Shown here: positions 1 to 11,754 of the stretch, in pieces
Layout of the letters: every line of letters starts with the position of its first letter
How positions within the stretch are numbered: the stretch's first letter is position 1
NCBI GenBank assembly: GCA_000320545.1
Contig: ADNK01000273.1
Span: forward strand, 1 to 41,643
Origin: Bigelowiella natans CCMP2755
Lineage: Eukaryota > Cercozoa > Chlorarachniophyceae
Reading direction: 5' to 3'
Length of the DNA stretch: 41,643 nt
Program-made: the position numbers and the translations under genes
The notes under the pieces: generated by a model
What the model saw: the letters and a program-made list of their open reading frames with translations, nothing else
What the model was told of the DNA's origin: nothing
The model's database searches: none

Positions 1-9
1 CCACCGCAC

Positions 10-43
<34 letters not shown>

Positions 44-1812
44 ACTTTTTCGCAAGGGGTAAATGCACAAATCAACGAATCGAGTGTCGTTATTGGTACT
101 ATATACGACAGGAACATCGTAGTCCTCAAATACACTATATGATGTGATGTGTTTGCGCGCAAAACAGAGAGAAAGAAAGAGAGATAGGAGGGTCAGCAAA
201 ACACTTTAGTCGTGTAGTCACAATTATACACACGTAAAGACTCACAGAATATACACATATCTACAACGGTATGTCTGTATGTATGTATGTGTGTGTGTGT
301 GTGTGTGAGTGTTTTCGGACAAGTATCACAAGCATGATACGACTTCTTAAAGCCCCCTCCATCACCACCCATTATTACCACTTCAGGTGATACTTGGCAG
401 TGTACACTTTGCACGGTGACGAATGGGGTTGATCCTGATGGAGGCAATGCGTGCTCTGTATGGTACGTGATTGCACACGATAGTTGTAGTTGTATCTATA
501 GCAATAAAAGCAGAGATGGTATCCTTTGGTGAGTATTGCTGAGGCGTGTGCTGTCTTAACCGAGTGTGCAGTTGTCATCGATAGCTCCTGTTGCTGGTGA
601 TTGTATGTAGCAGTGGTGGTGGTGGTAGGAGGGGGGGGGGGAAACCACATCGCGGAGGTGGCGGCGTTCTTTTCTCGATGCTGCGCCGATGATAATAATG
701 ATAATAATAATGATGGTGATGATGATGATGATGATAAGAATGGTGAGGATGAGGAAGATGATGGGGACTAAAAGAGAGGAGCACTTGTTACTCATAATAT
801 CTGAGCTGCTACTTATGATCATCGATCTATCTTGTGAAACCACAGCGGTCATCCTCGGTCAAACGCATATTTACTTGAGGTTTGTTGTCATCCTACTGCA
901 GTTGGCTTGTATGGGCACCATGATTCATTAGCGTTTATTCAGGGGAGTTCGGGGAAAAAGAAAATAAAGAGCATTCTCTCTGCTGCAGGGTTGAGGTCGG
1001 TTTTTGTCGTGTTTGTATGAAGTGAGCACGTGTGTTTTCTTGTCATTATTAAGGTGCGACTTGTTGGTAACAGCTGGAAAACCAAATCATGGCCTATTTT
1101 TGCTTTCCCTTTTGCGTTTGTCTAATTGTTATCTTCTTCTTCTGAGAGATGGAACATGGTATTATTTTCAGTGCGTATATTCCTGCATTTGAAAAGGAGG
1201 CGATAGAACCTTCGCTCATCAAGGAGGTGACAATAGCAGCAATCCTTAGCAGCGAGTAGCTGCAACTGTGTGAATAGTTTCGTGCTTGTGTGGTTCGCCA
1301 TTACTACCATCGTTTGCTTTGCCATCCGCATCAACTTACCCTCCGTGCGTGCTATCAAAACGCAAACGCACATAAAAACATTAGTTGTCCCCGAGGGAGT
1401 TAGAAGCTCTCATCCCCATCTCTGGTAAGTTGCTTTCCGATATTTTCTATGAAGAAGTCTTTTCATCAAAGTGGTGAGGGCATTGCAAAGATAAATTATT
1501 CTTGCCTTGCGTCGTCGTTGTACGAGAATGATCGTTGCATTCCGACTTCACGAAAAACAACTGTGAGCCAAACCGTAGCGTGTCGCAGTAGAACAGATAC
1601 GATTCTCTCCACAGATTCTCACGGCATAATCATCTTGTCACACTATAGTGTAACCTTCCTTGGATCTTTATCGTCGTATCAACACAGGACATCGTGCACG
1701 GTTCCGGCTGTACGCACGAGCTGCATCGCCTCCCCTCCTTCTGCCTCCTTCCTCTCCTTCTTCTCCTCCCCCTCCCCCCCTATCTTCGTCGTCACCGCTT
1801 GCTGGATCCCAG
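1..1812. other. Intergenic, microsatellite-rich, no supported gene
   Basis: No exon chain with matching splice phases could be built here. It holds an (AC)n tract at 11-41, a (TG)n tract near 292-308, a run of GAT/AAT triplets at about 687-735, a G-run near 632-641, and a strongly CT-rich stretch at about 1729-1790 just before the RING-gene start, which may be 5' UTR or promoter. Open frames here are made of low-complexity sequence. Confidence 0.5.
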
Positions 1813-2928
1813 ATGGCTAGGTCTCAGGGTCGGTCAATCTATCGCAGACTTCTTTCCGTGGCCATAAAAGGCTCCGGCGGCATAAGACCGGTGAATACAC
1901 AAATAATCGATTTGCCATCGGAAACGATGAAGAAAGTTGCATTTTGGCAAAGGTTGCTGAATTCCATCTTCACCATGACGTTATTGATGCTGTAGGATCA
2001 AATGAAAGAACTCATGGGGGTAAGGGAGGAATGGAAGTTGGATCAGAAAGATGTGGATGAGGTAGGTTTTCTCCAATTAAATGCTGCGACGAAGAGAGGA
2101 TATTTTTTAAGGAAGTAAGCACGCAACACCTAATGGGTTATAAAAGTGCTTTATGAACAATGTTTGAGATTCAGAGCTATGTTTATGTCTTGTTAGCGGC
2201 TAAGAGCAATAATATGTGTTTCTTGAGGGATGCTGCGTCCGTGTAATTTTCATTGGAAATTGCAACAATAATTCTTTTATGGATATGAGTAGTACCTCTC
2301 AGTCAATCTATCACAGCATTTGATGATCATCTTCTTCTTCTTCTTGCAGGTGATGAGTGAGATGGGGATCTCTGAGACTGATATGCGAAGAAAACTGAAG
2401 AAAGGGGAAGAAATGGGCGTCCCGGTAGTAGTAGTAGTAGTAGTAAGTAGTAGTAGTAGTGTCAAATATTGAGATAATTCGAACGTATTAAGATGAAACC
2501 CCAGGAACACAAATGGGATTGTTAAACACTTACAAGTCGCTAGCAACTCTCAATTTTGTGATTTCCATTAGACGCTTGAGAAATAGATGGTATCTGCTGA
2601 GAAGAGGTGGAATTTGCTGTTTCAGGGTCCGGATTGTGTTGTGTGCATGGATCGTAGGGCGGACTACGTCGTCATGGACTGCATGCATAACATTTTGTGC
2701 AAAGGTGGAATGTAGTTAGAGGACGATCATGATTTATTTCTAAAAAGCCTTTCTTGTAGCCGCCTACGTTTTTGGGTATGTTATTGAGGATATTCTAATT
2801 TTGTTTTCCATTCTGTTCCGTGAAATTTTCACAATCTAGAGTGCGCAGACATAGTTCGCGATCAACGTCACCCTCGTTGTCCAAATTGTCGAGGAAGGAT
2901 TCGAGATATTCGGAGAATATTTTATTGA
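1813..2928 (+). CDS. Small RING-finger protein (putative E3 ubiquitin ligase), 5 exons
   Basis: Proposed exons are 1813-1890, 1996-2061, 2350-2424, 2626-2704 and 2840-2928, with phases 0, 0, 0 and 1 matching at each junction, giving 128 aa. The last two exons build a C-terminal C3HC4 RING: CVVC, then ten residues, CMHNILC, CKEC across the final intron, nine residues, then CPNC. This spacing and the form C-x-H-x3-C-x2-C resemble the RINGs of the MGRN1/NEURL/LRSAM1 type. RING domains usually recruit E2 enzymes for ubiquitin transfer; that role is inferred. The N-terminal 75 residues are charged, helical and not recognised. The first intron is the weakest junction, because the frame stays open to about 1995 and exon 1 might be longer. 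Intron 3 carries a (TAG)n tract at its donor. No other domain is visible, so the protein is short for an E3. Confidence 0.7.
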
Positions 2929-4183
2929 AAAAGCGTGGCGCTTTAGCTTCTTAGTTGTGTGTACACAATGTGCATCAATTTGGTGTGAAATTTCTAGCCT
3001 TTGCGCCACATTGGAAAACGCCTTTGTTCCTCCCATGCGTTCAGCTGCATGCACTGTGCACACATGAAAAAACATGGGGACTCATGAGTCCACATGCGTG
3101 TACACGCGTGAAACATGTGCACATGTCAGTTGTTCATGTGCACAAGAAAGGTGCACGTGTGCTTTTCACATCCACACATGCACCAAATGAGTCATGCTAG
3201 CATGCGACACACGTTTTGTGCACATTGACGCACATGTTCACGTGTGCGCTGCTTTGTGCTGCACATGAGGTTGGAGGTGCATGTGAAGTGGTCGATGCAT
3301 GCTAGCATGTGCCACAGGCTAGCAGGCCTGACAACACACGCATGGGGACCTGTGATTCCACGCAAAAAAAATGTGCGCATGCATCTTGCATGCTAGGATG
3401 CAATGGCGATGGATGGTCTACATTCTTAGCTTATCATTGCAGCGTGCATGTGAGCACATGTGTTGCACAAGTCCATGCATGCGCACACACGCTAGCACGT
3501 GCAGCGTGCTGCGTCTGCCAGAGGTTGTCTGTCGATGGGATTTATCTGATTCGAGGGTGGTCCAGACTTTTGCACATGCTCAGCTAGTCAGCCATGCTGA
3601 TGCTGATGCTGATGCTGATGCTAATGCAATCTGTTCGGTTCAATTGTGCTCAAACATTGTCTTGCATGCATTTGCAATTGCCTCATTGTGGGCCCTTGAT
3701 TGCACACAACTTAATTTGTGCAAATATCTAAAAAGTTTTGCTCAACAAATGCATGCATGTGGATGATGGGAGAAAACAAAAAAGTGAAAAGGCATGCTTG
3801 CGTGTCGTAGCACTAGAGCAGCTGGTGGATCGATGCGTGCAGCAAGGGAAAATTGCGCGCGTGCACGCATGCGAACAACATGTGAGCATGCATGCTGGGA
3901 TGTCATGTCACGTGGATCGGAGATGCGGCGGCTGCGTGCAGGCATTCCTTATGTCGCATCGCAATGACAACGCACAGCGACGCATGCATGAATTCATTGC
4001 TCACTCATTTGAGCATCACGCATCAAGTCATTTCTGTGCTGGGGTGAGCACGACACGAAATGCCTGCCTCAAGATGTGTTTTTTTTTCTCAGTCTCAATG
4101 AACTATTGTAACTTTGATGGGTGTTGCTACCATTAGCAATGCAATTCATACAAACGACATTTCTGGAGATCTGGTGAAATATA
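2929..4183. repeat. Intergenic patch rich in palindromic CATG/GCTAGC/TGCA words
   Basis: No gene is supported. From about 2940 to 4080 the sequence is crowded with overlapping palindromes: CATGTGCACATG at 3114-3125, CATGCTAGCATG at 3193-3204 and again at 3298-3309, and many GCATGC, TGCATGCA and GTGCAC words. A hexanucleotide (GATGCT)n array sits at about 3596-3626. Several overlapping frames stay open on both strands, which is typical of such biased sequence. Similar patches occur at about 25240-26460 and, more weakly, 28250-28960, so this may be a dispersed degenerate repeat family. Confidence 0.55.
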
Positions 4184-5074
4184 TTAGTACATTCCACTGT
4201 GATATTGGGCCTGTGCCATCGGTGCAAACCCTGGCTGGGCTGGGTACATAGAATGGACTGGCGGTGGAGAGGCTTGCTGCCATTTGTGTATCTTAGACCC
4301 ACCTGCCCCACTTTTGCTTCCCTTCTTCTTCTTTTTAAACTGTTTGCCAGCTTGTCCCTTTCCTACTCCTCCACGATGTGGCTGATGTCCATTAATCTGT
4401 CGATTAAGATGCTGCTGCTGTTGCTGCGGTTGTGTCGGTAGGTATCCTGCAGACCCTCCTACCATTGGCTGGTAATACATCGGCTGGAACATGCCTGCAG
4501 GGGGCATCATTTGCATTTGGGGATTCATCATGCCACCACCGGGAGGCAAGTTTGCGTGCTGTCCTCGCTGGTTTATCCTCTTTATGTTCTGGGAAAAATA
4601 GATCAGAAATCATTTAAGGGGATTCAAGTTTAGCATAATGCCAAATACTATTTTCTTCTGACTGGATCTCTTCCCCCCTCCCTTTCTCTCTCCCTCCTCC
4701 TATCGGCTACCTTGTTTTGATTCCGTTGGAGACTTTGAAGTATGCCTTGATTCTTCATGTGCTGGTGCTGCATCTGCATGGCGCTAACCTGCTGCGCCCT
4801 CATTCGCATCTGCTGTGCCATATCTGGCTGTTGGTGTTGTTGCTGTTGTTGCATCATCATATAATGCATTTGTTGCATCTGGCCATACGGGTTGTTGTTG
4901 GCATTATCGAGCAATCGCTGCTGCTGCATCTGGTGTTGATTGTGACCTTTGTTCTTGTGGTGGCTGGCTGTTGTTCTCTTAGCCTTGTTATTACCTCTTT
5001 GAATACCATTTTTCGCAAATCCCTGATGGTGTTGATTGCCACCATTCGGCTGGTGAGGGTACTTATTATGCCGC

Positions 5075-5113
<39 letters not shown>

Positions 5114-5395
5114 ATGTAGTATGGGTCGAAGTTGTAGTTGTAGTTCGATGCGATAGGCGGGTATGCGGTGAATCCGCTGTTATTCTGATGATGAGGAAAT
5201 CCATGCTGTTGTAGTTGCTGCATTGCCTGACCGCTATCCAGACTCTTTGGCCTTGACTTTTTCTTCCTCTTCTTCTTTGTTCCAGCGGCGGCAGGAGAAG
5301 CATTCGTGGCGAAACGAGCAGCTATAGTCTTTTGTGACGGTTGGCTTTGAGCCTGAAGACAAAAACATCATCATGCTCACGCGCGTACACAAACA

Positions 5396-5467
<72 letters not shown>

Positions 5468-6034
5468 GTCAGTAATGACGACCTTTGAACGCATTCTTGC
5501 AAGCCTAGCCTCGTTGGCTTTGCTTTCAGAATCTCGCACCGGTCTTCTAGATTTCCTGTCTCTCCTTGATGGCCCGCCTCCCAAGGACGATAACTTCGAT
5601 TTGTTCGACTTTCTCCTCATGGGGGACCTCTGTTGATGCTGTTGGGTAAATTTCTTTTTCTCAGAGTTGTGCTTTATCGAGACCAATCGCTCGTCGAGCT
5701 GCATGATCTCTTTCTCCAGTTGGTGTATGTTTCCTGTGGTGCTCTTTGATGTCGAAGAACTAGTGTGATGGTCATTATGGAAGCTGCTCCCTCCTCGCCT
5801 CTGTTGCCGTTGCTTGTTGCGAACGCCTCTACCACCACCTTTTGCATCATGGCTGCGCTTCTTCTTTCCCTGCTTCTGGCGGTTGTGAGCTCTAATGCTC
5901 TTTTCCTCGTTAAATGTGGAGAAGTCGGCGTTATTGACCAACCTTTCTACCTCGTCGTCTAAACTTAGCGCATCCATGCTGTACTTGTTGCTGAGAGGCA
6001 GCTTACTCTTGGTGATATCTCCCATAACTTTCAT
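4184..6034 (-). CDS. Glutamine-rich, prion-like low-complexity protein, 3 exons
   Basis: Exons on the minus strand are 6034-5483, 5352-4711 and 4588-4184, all phase 0, giving about 532 aa. Not recognised as a family. The N-terminal third is acidic then Lys/Arg/Ser-rich, with a probable helix around a QLEKEIMQLDERL-type segment. The middle exon has a polyglutamine run encoded by (CTG)n on the plus strand at 5076-5113, plus many Gln-Met-His-rich stretches. The C-terminal exon is rich in Met, Pro, Gln and Gly, with a KKKKK cluster. This composition is typical of RNA-granule or transcription-cofactor proteins, but that function is only inference. The first intron is almost wholly a compound AC/AT microsatellite. 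The start is set at the first Met after an apparent acceptor near 6090, so an upstream coding exon may be missing. Confidence 0.68.
5076..5113. repeat. Coding (CTG)n repeat, polyglutamine on the minus strand
   Basis: About twelve CTG/CAG triplets lie inside exon 2 of the Q-rich gene and encode its longest Gln run. The tract is pure, so its length probably varies between alleles. Confidence 0.85.
5400..5463. repeat. Compound (AC)n(AT)n microsatellite filling an intron
   Basis: AC repeat at about 5401-5429 runs directly into an AT repeat at 5429-5463 on the plus strand. It makes up about half of the 130-nt intron 5353-5482 of the Q-rich gene, so on the coding strand the order is TA then GT. 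Confidence 0.9.
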
Positions 6035-6253
6035 CTGAACTAGATCGTGACGCGCAGACGATGGCCGCCCCAGCTGAGGTCCTACAGGAACATATATGAA
6101 CGAACGCACGCACGCACGCACGCACACAAATTAGGTGATAGTAGATTCCACACTACGAGTTAATCCCCCATCCCCGTCGCCATGAGTCATGATGATGATG
6201 CAAGACTGTACACCCAATACTCGGACTCACAACGCTCTTCATTCCATTCAATA

Positions 6254-7838
6254 TTATTCTTTCTGTAGCATACTGTATCTAACCCTTCTAAACTCTGCGC
6301 ATGTAGTATCATCGTATGCTAAACCTGATTGTAAGTCTTCGTCCTCTTTGTTATGCTGCTTAAATGCTTCCAATGGTTCATTTTCATCTGTTTCTTGAGC
6401 AGAGGCATCGTTTGGAGCCTTTTCTGCTCTTATATTTGTTGGTGATGATGTAGATTGCTCTTTCTTATTTCCATCCGTTGCATCCTCACCCACGATTCCC
6501 GTTTCTTCACCTGGAAGTGCCTTCTCTTTGGTCTGTTGCTCGGGGACATCAACAGCAGCTGGAATCATACTCCCAGCAACATCTTTGGATTGGCTGGCTT
6601 CCTGTTTATCGATGGGGACTGCTTCCGCATTCTCACCTTGATCTTTTGTATCATCCTGTACACCTTCTTTGCTTTCGCTTGTGGTCTGCTTGGCGGTGGT
6701 CTCTTCATTCTCTGGCTCAGGATTTTCATTCTCTTCCTTCTCTTCCTTCATTTTCTGCAAATTTCCTTCTTGTTGCTCAGATGTGGTCACATTGTCTGTC
6801 TTTTGGTCTCCAGCCGTCCCCTCTTTCTCTTTTGCCTCGTTGCCGTTATCATCATCCAAAGGTTTTGAGCTATCATCTTTCAGGTCCACTGTTTTTGCTT
6901 TCGGCACCTCATCTTCCTTTGATTTATTTTCCACCTTTGGCTCGGCTTCGCCACCAGCCTTTTGGTCTTCGATCTTCCCATTTTCCTCTTTTTGTGGCTG
7001 ATCATTCTTGTCTTTAATCACGGTGGATTTGTTCTTTTGTCCCTCGCCCTGGCCTCCATCCACTTCGGCAGACTTATTTTCTTCATTCTCTTCGCTGTTA
7101 GCGGAGGAATCTTTCTTTTGTTCCTCACTCTTTTCTGTCTCCTCTTTCTTAGCTTCGGTCTTCGTTTGTTCTCCGCCCTTGTCTTTATTCACGGTAGTCT
7201 CTTCTTTTTGTTCCTCTTCCTTGTCATTCTTCACGATTGGATCCTTCTTTTGTCCTTCGCCTTCGTCTCCATCCACGGCAGCAGACTTATTTTCTTCATT
7301 CTCTTCGCTGTTAGCGGAGGAATCTTTCTTTTGTTCCTCACTCTTTTCTGTCCCCTCTTTCTTAGCTTCGGTCTTCGTTTGTTCTCCGCCCTTGTCTTTA
7401 TTCACGGTAGGCTCTTCTTTTTGTTTCTCTTCCTTGTCATTCTTCACGATTGGATCCTTCTTTTGCCCTTCGCCTTCGTCTCCATCCACGGCAGCAGACT
7501 TATTTTCTTCATTCTCTTCGCTGTTAGCGGAGGAATCTTTCTTTTGTTCCTCACTCTTTTCTGTCTCCTCTTTCTTAGCTTCGGTCTTAGCTCCGCCGTT
7601 GGCATTACCTCCCTCCTTGATGGGATCAACCTTAGCTTCAAGATCCTTTTTTGCCGTCTTTACTGTCTTTTCTTCGCCGGGTTTTCCACCGCCTCCTATT
7701 TACGATGAGAAATATATGTGGAGGCGAGAGATGACCAAATCAAATGTGAATACCTTCTGCCACAGGAGTCTCCTTAGGCTTCTCAGAATCCACTGCAGCA
7801 TTGGTTTCCTCTTTCTTCTCTTCTGGTTTGTCCCCCAT
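6254..7838 (-). CDS. Lys/Glu-rich disordered protein with 71-aa tandem repeats, 2 exons
   Basis: Exon 1 is 7838-7754 (start MGDKPEEKKEE) and exon 2 is 7695-6254, joined in phase 1, giving about 508 aa. The protein is dominated by Lys, Glu, Asp, Asn, Ser and Gln and has no signal peptide, membrane segment or recognised fold. The N-terminal half holds nearly three copies of a 71-residue unit containing TEKSEEQKKDSSANSEE. At DNA level the unit is 213 bp and the copies are nearly identical, which indicates recent duplication. The C-terminal half has the same composition without clear repeats and ends in a more ordinary sequence (YDDTTCAEFRRVRYS). Such proteins can be neurofilament-like spacers, nucleolar proteins or stress proteins; I assign no function. 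Confidence 0.75.
7010..7590 (-). repeat. 213-bp coding tandem repeat, about 2.7 copies
   Basis: The anchor CTTCATTCTCTTCGCTGTTA recurs at 7081, 7294 and 7507, exactly 213 bp apart. Copies differ at only a few positions. A more diverged partial copy precedes them near 7013-7070. Confidence 0.9.
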
Positions 7839-8973
7839 GACTTACAAAAATTGTTTCCCCTAAAATTTATTAGAATATTTGTTTCAAATTAGTTTTTCTA
7901 GGTCATCAGCACCGGTTCTAAATTTTCCCCATGTTCTCGATGAGAGCTAGTGACAGTATCAAACCCTCGATGTTCATCCCAGACTAACATATTTCATAAT
8001 TGTCCGCGGAAAGCTTCATATAGACGCTAATTATTACGCTAGTTATTGTGGACCTTGCCGGTGTCGGGTTCGATGGGGGTTCGAATAAGGAATGAGGAAT
8101 GAGACTTTTCAGATACAGGATGTAACCAATATTTACAAAAGCGTAGTCTTAAATGATACTACGACTATGTTATTTTTCAAATTAAATCGTAACGTATCAC
8201 GTTTTAATGGCGTTTTGCACAACCATGACTCTGACTCCAAAGCCGAAACTGACGTGCCTTGTCGCAGGTACATAGACTAGGGACAGTAAAATCGATTTAT
8301 GTGGAAAAGATGAAATAAAATGGACCGTGATACTGAACAATATCCGGATATATTATTTGTCGCAGTTCAAAAAATAGAGGAAAATTGAAGCGCGATATTT
8401 TTTAAGGCTGAAATTAGTTTGGCTTTGGTTGCAATTTTCTCCAATTGTGCACTACATTTATTGTCATACATAGAAAATATAACGATATTTACAATTTTTA
8501 TTTGTGCAGTCTATTTCTGACATTGTATAGAATCTAACTGGTAGAATACAAGGAATTTTGTTCTTACGAAAGCCGGAATGTTTAATAAAACCAAGTTTTA
8601 TCTCATTTTTAAAAAGTGAAATTGTAGCCGTAGATCTTAGTTTCCTAGTGTTGGGAGTAGCTATGACCGTTTTTCAGGAGTGCCTAAAATAAAAAGCACA
8701 CAAAATATTTCTTTCCATCTGTTTGGTGGACTACCAATGGTTTTAAATATTGCGACAAGATTATCAACTTTTAGATACAAAAGAAAGGGACATCGAAACA
8801 ACGACATACATAAACTGAGGAGCACCCACCTGCAGATATGGATCATTGCCTTGAGAGAATCCTGTTAAGGAGCGTGACACTAAAACAACAAAGTAGATTA
8901 GAATAAATCATATCTTGCTATCGAACACACACGGACAGAGTGAGTGAGAGAGCGAGCGAGCAAAAGAAAACAA
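7839..8973. other. AT-rich intergenic region between divergent genes
   Basis: This region separates the minus-strand Lys/Glu-rich gene and the plus-strand PH gene, so it should hold both promoters. It is clearly more AT-rich than its flanks. It contains one exact TGTCGCAGTT word at 8358-8367. Two GGTTCGA words near 8067-8093 look like tRNA B-boxes, but no cloverleaf was found. Confidence 0.5.
8358..8367 (+). other. TGTCGCAGTT word, copy 1
   Basis: Exact 10-mer shared with 12161-12170 and 24050-24059, followed here by an A-rich run. Possible regulatory or repeat-derived site; function unknown. Confidence 0.3.
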
Positions 8974-9771
8974 ATGTCCCAAGAGCATCGACGTCTCGAG
9001 CGCATAGCTCGGGAAAAATGGATCAAAACTTCAAAAGGGAAAGGAAAAAATACATCAGAAGATTTGCTGGTTGATGACAAGCACAGTCTCATCGAGGGTC
9101 CTTTGTTGAAGTTGTCAGATGGACTTGCTGGTTCAGGAGTTCACCGTCAGTTTCGAAAGCGATGGGTGCGGCTAGTTTCCGGGATGAAACGCAATATCTC
9201 AGATGGACCTGCCTTATTTTATTTTGCCAACCCTAATGAAAAACCTACAGTACAAACGCCTATTCGAAGACTTCTTTCATTATGGAATTTTAGCAAAGTA
9301 ACTATAGACCAAAAGAATATTTCCAAGCGCAACTCATCGTTTGCAAAGAAATATAATTACGTGTTTGAGATAGACGTTGGAAGAGGCGAGTCCAATGAAA
9401 GCTTTGTATTTGCATGTGGCTCCCAAAAGGAAAGGGATCGGTGGGTGGATGCAATCGAGGCGGCAATCCACCCCAACTCAAAGTCAATTAGACAGCAACA
9501 AATTGAGAAGAAGCACGAGAAGATTGAGGTTACCATCAAAAGTCTTATCGGGAGTGGAGAGATGTATACATTCCATGTTCCTGCCAACTCTACCGTAATG
9601 GATCTCAAGAAAGAAATTTGTATGAAAAGTGGAGACCTCAATGCGAAGATGTCCCTTCGATATGCGGGAAGGAATCTCGAGAATAATCACGAATCGCTCG
9701 ACGAGTCTGGGATCTTGGGGGGTTCGGTAATACACTTGACAGCTATGGCTCAGGGAAGCGGAATCGATTAG
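8974..9771 (+). CDS. PH domain plus ubiquitin-like domain protein, single exon
   Basis: 265 aa from the ATG at 8974 (context caaATGtcc). The frame is open to 8944 but only through a GTG, so the ATG is preferred. Residues 1-35 are basic and helical. Residues about 40-166 match a PH domain: EGPLLKL opening, FRKRWVRL, LFYF strand, a phenylalanine strand FVFACGS, and a final helix with the signature Trp157 (DRWVDAIEAA). Residues about 182-260 match a ubiquitin-like beta-grasp domain (VTIKSL, VMDLKKEI helix, SLRYAGRNLE, VIHL end). PH domains commonly bind phosphoinositides or proteins at membranes; the Ubl is C-terminal with no mature di-Gly end, so conjugation is unlikely. This domain pairing suggests a membrane-linked adaptor, which is inference. 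AATAAA at 9873-9878 may be a polyadenylation signal. Confidence 0.85.
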   Translation: MSQEHRRLERIAREKWIKTSKGKGKNTSEDLLVDDKHSLIEGPLLKLSDGLAGSGVHRQFRKRWVRLVSGMKRNISDGPALFYFANPNEKPTVQTPIRRLLSLWNFSKVTIDQKNISKRNSSFAKKYNYVFEIDVGRGESNESFVFACGSQKERDRWVDAIEAAIHPNSKSIRQQQIEKKHEKIEVTIKSLIGSGEMYTFHVPANSTVMDLKKEICMKSGDLNAKMSLRYAGRNLENNHESLDESGILGGSVIHLTAMAQGSGID

Positions 9772-10711
9772 CTGGATTTGAAAAATGAGAACGATGAATG
9801 AATGAACAGATTCGAAGTATTCTGCCTGAATAGATGCAACTCTCGCATAGAACTGTTACTACCCGCAGCGTTAATAAATGGTAGTTTGTATATAGAGTAA
9901 TGAAAAATCTCTTTCGTTCAACTTACAGTATATACACAACAGTGCATCTTTCCAGCCCCTCTTACACTCCCCAGTTTGTATGTTGGATGCATTATGCCAT
10001 TTTTTTATTCCTGAAGCTATGCTATGCTAGCTACGCTGCTCTTGTAATTTTAAGGCGTGTAGTGGTAAGCTAGAGCATTGCATGATAATGCGTGCACACA
10101 CGCACGCACACGCACGCACGCACACACACACGAACGACAACATCTGTCGTGCCCGTTTGTTCGACTACACGCATGGCAGATTATAGATAGTGAGCCAATG
10201 CATACGAACTGTGAGCTATAGCATCTAATGCTAATTTTTTTGTCGTTGGAGCTGAATGCTGCACATATCTTTATATCGTAGCAGCATAGTCCGATAGCGT
10301 AGTATGATGACAATATAATACGGATTCAGCATAAATTTATTTTGAGATTTTCCCCTGAAACACCTTAATGACTTTTGACGCACACCTACATGCTCATACA
10401 AATATTTGGTACATGTTTCCTGGTTATAAAATGTACATAGAAACTTCTTCTTGTCATGCATATTTCATCTTTTATATATATGTACATGAACGAACCAAAT
10501 AAGCCAACTATGCTGCGGCCGGCTTATGTATACATGATTTGTAATATCGCTGTTCTACCTGCGTCTAAATCTAAATTTACACCATAATTCCTAAGGGTCA
10601 ATGCCTCATCTAGCAGCTGAATATCAATACTTCTACTATCAGGAGTAGAAAAGATGTTAACCGATCAAGTAAATATCCTTTTTGATATTGCAATCGCCAT
10701 CTTTGACTCAC
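9772..10711. other. Intergenic between convergent genes
   Basis: The PH gene (+) and the PAP gene (-) converge here, so this holds two 3' UTRs. A CACG/CA repeat lies at about 10093-10131. No gene supported. Confidence 0.5.
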
Positions 10712-11721
10712 CTACTCTGATGCCGCAAGCCGCATGGAAGCAACTTTCGCAGGTACCTTCTTTGTGGAGTCACCGCCAGTCGTCTTGATATGTAGCTATT
10801 ACAGGCCACCGAGCTACGGAGGGTGAAAGGTCGAGTCTCTTGATAGTTGATAGCACCTACCTGCATTGTTGCCCTGTCCTCATAGGGCCCTCCGCGGCGA
10901 ACGGCCACGGTGTATGATGCCCGCATGTTGGCCGCCCTTCGGCTTTTGACGATGCGAAAATCATTGTCAATATACAAATGCTCTAGGGTGGGTTTTGACT
11001 GAAAAGCGGTATCAAGCTTCTTCTTCGTTCTCAGGTCGACATTGTTCAGTTTGAACCCCCCACTGTCTTGCTGCTGGGACTCTGAAGGAAGAGTTTGTAG
11101 TACCCCATCCACCCACTCATTTGCAGCATCGATCGAAAGTGGCCTTCCTGACCAGCGAAGGGCCTGTTTGATTGCCACATTCTCTATATACCACTCGTTG
11201 TTGTTGATTGCATACTTTTGGAGCACAATGAGATCAAGCGCTAGCAAGAACGAGGCCAGGCGGAGTCCCCATCCCACCTTCAGCTGGTTTCCTGGAGCGT
11301 ACCGTGCAATATTAGCGTAGAAACCATTGTCGCGGAATATCTGATAACTTTCATCAAGCACACGACCAGGCAAAGAATCCTGGAAAGGAATGGTGGACCA
11401 AATGGGAGTCCAAGTGCCTTGAACAAGCTTAACCTGCTCTTCTAAATCTGGGTTAGGATTGCGTCGACTCAACTCTTCGATCACAGGCTCTAGGGTATCC
11501 TTGAAGAAATCAACTTTCTCCTTCATCTTCTCCTTGTTGCGTCCCTTGGTTAGGTTTAGTATATCCTATTGAAAATACGGCTCATTCACGGTAGTTTTAC
11601 TTAAGACGAACACTGGGGGCATTTCTCACTTGTCAAAGCTTAAAAGGGTATCAAATCCGCTGAAGTTAACCATAAGCTAGCCCTCTTCTCCCAACGCAAA
11701 AATATCCACACATCAGTTGCG

Positions 11722-11754
<33 letters not shown>

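Noticed and set aside
1449-1820. 123-codon plus-strand frame before the RING gene
   Set aside because: It runs through a CT-rich non-coding tract in a different frame from the RING exons and has no family resemblance.
3596-3626. Short regular repeat resembling a CRISPR or satellite start
   Set aside because: It is a simple GATGCT hexamer array without spacers.
3192-4136. Overlapping open frames on both strands in the palindromic patch
   Set aside because: Open frames in several phases at once follow from the biased palindromic words. Residue content is Cys/His/Met-rich and not protein-like.
6962-7892. Large plus-strand frames rich in Phe, Leu, Ser and Cys
   Set aside because: They are antisense shadows of the Lys/Glu-rich repeat protein and its 213-bp units.
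8060-8100. Two GGTTCGA words resembling tRNA B-boxes
   Set aside because: No A-box, acceptor stem or cloverleaf could be drawn around them.
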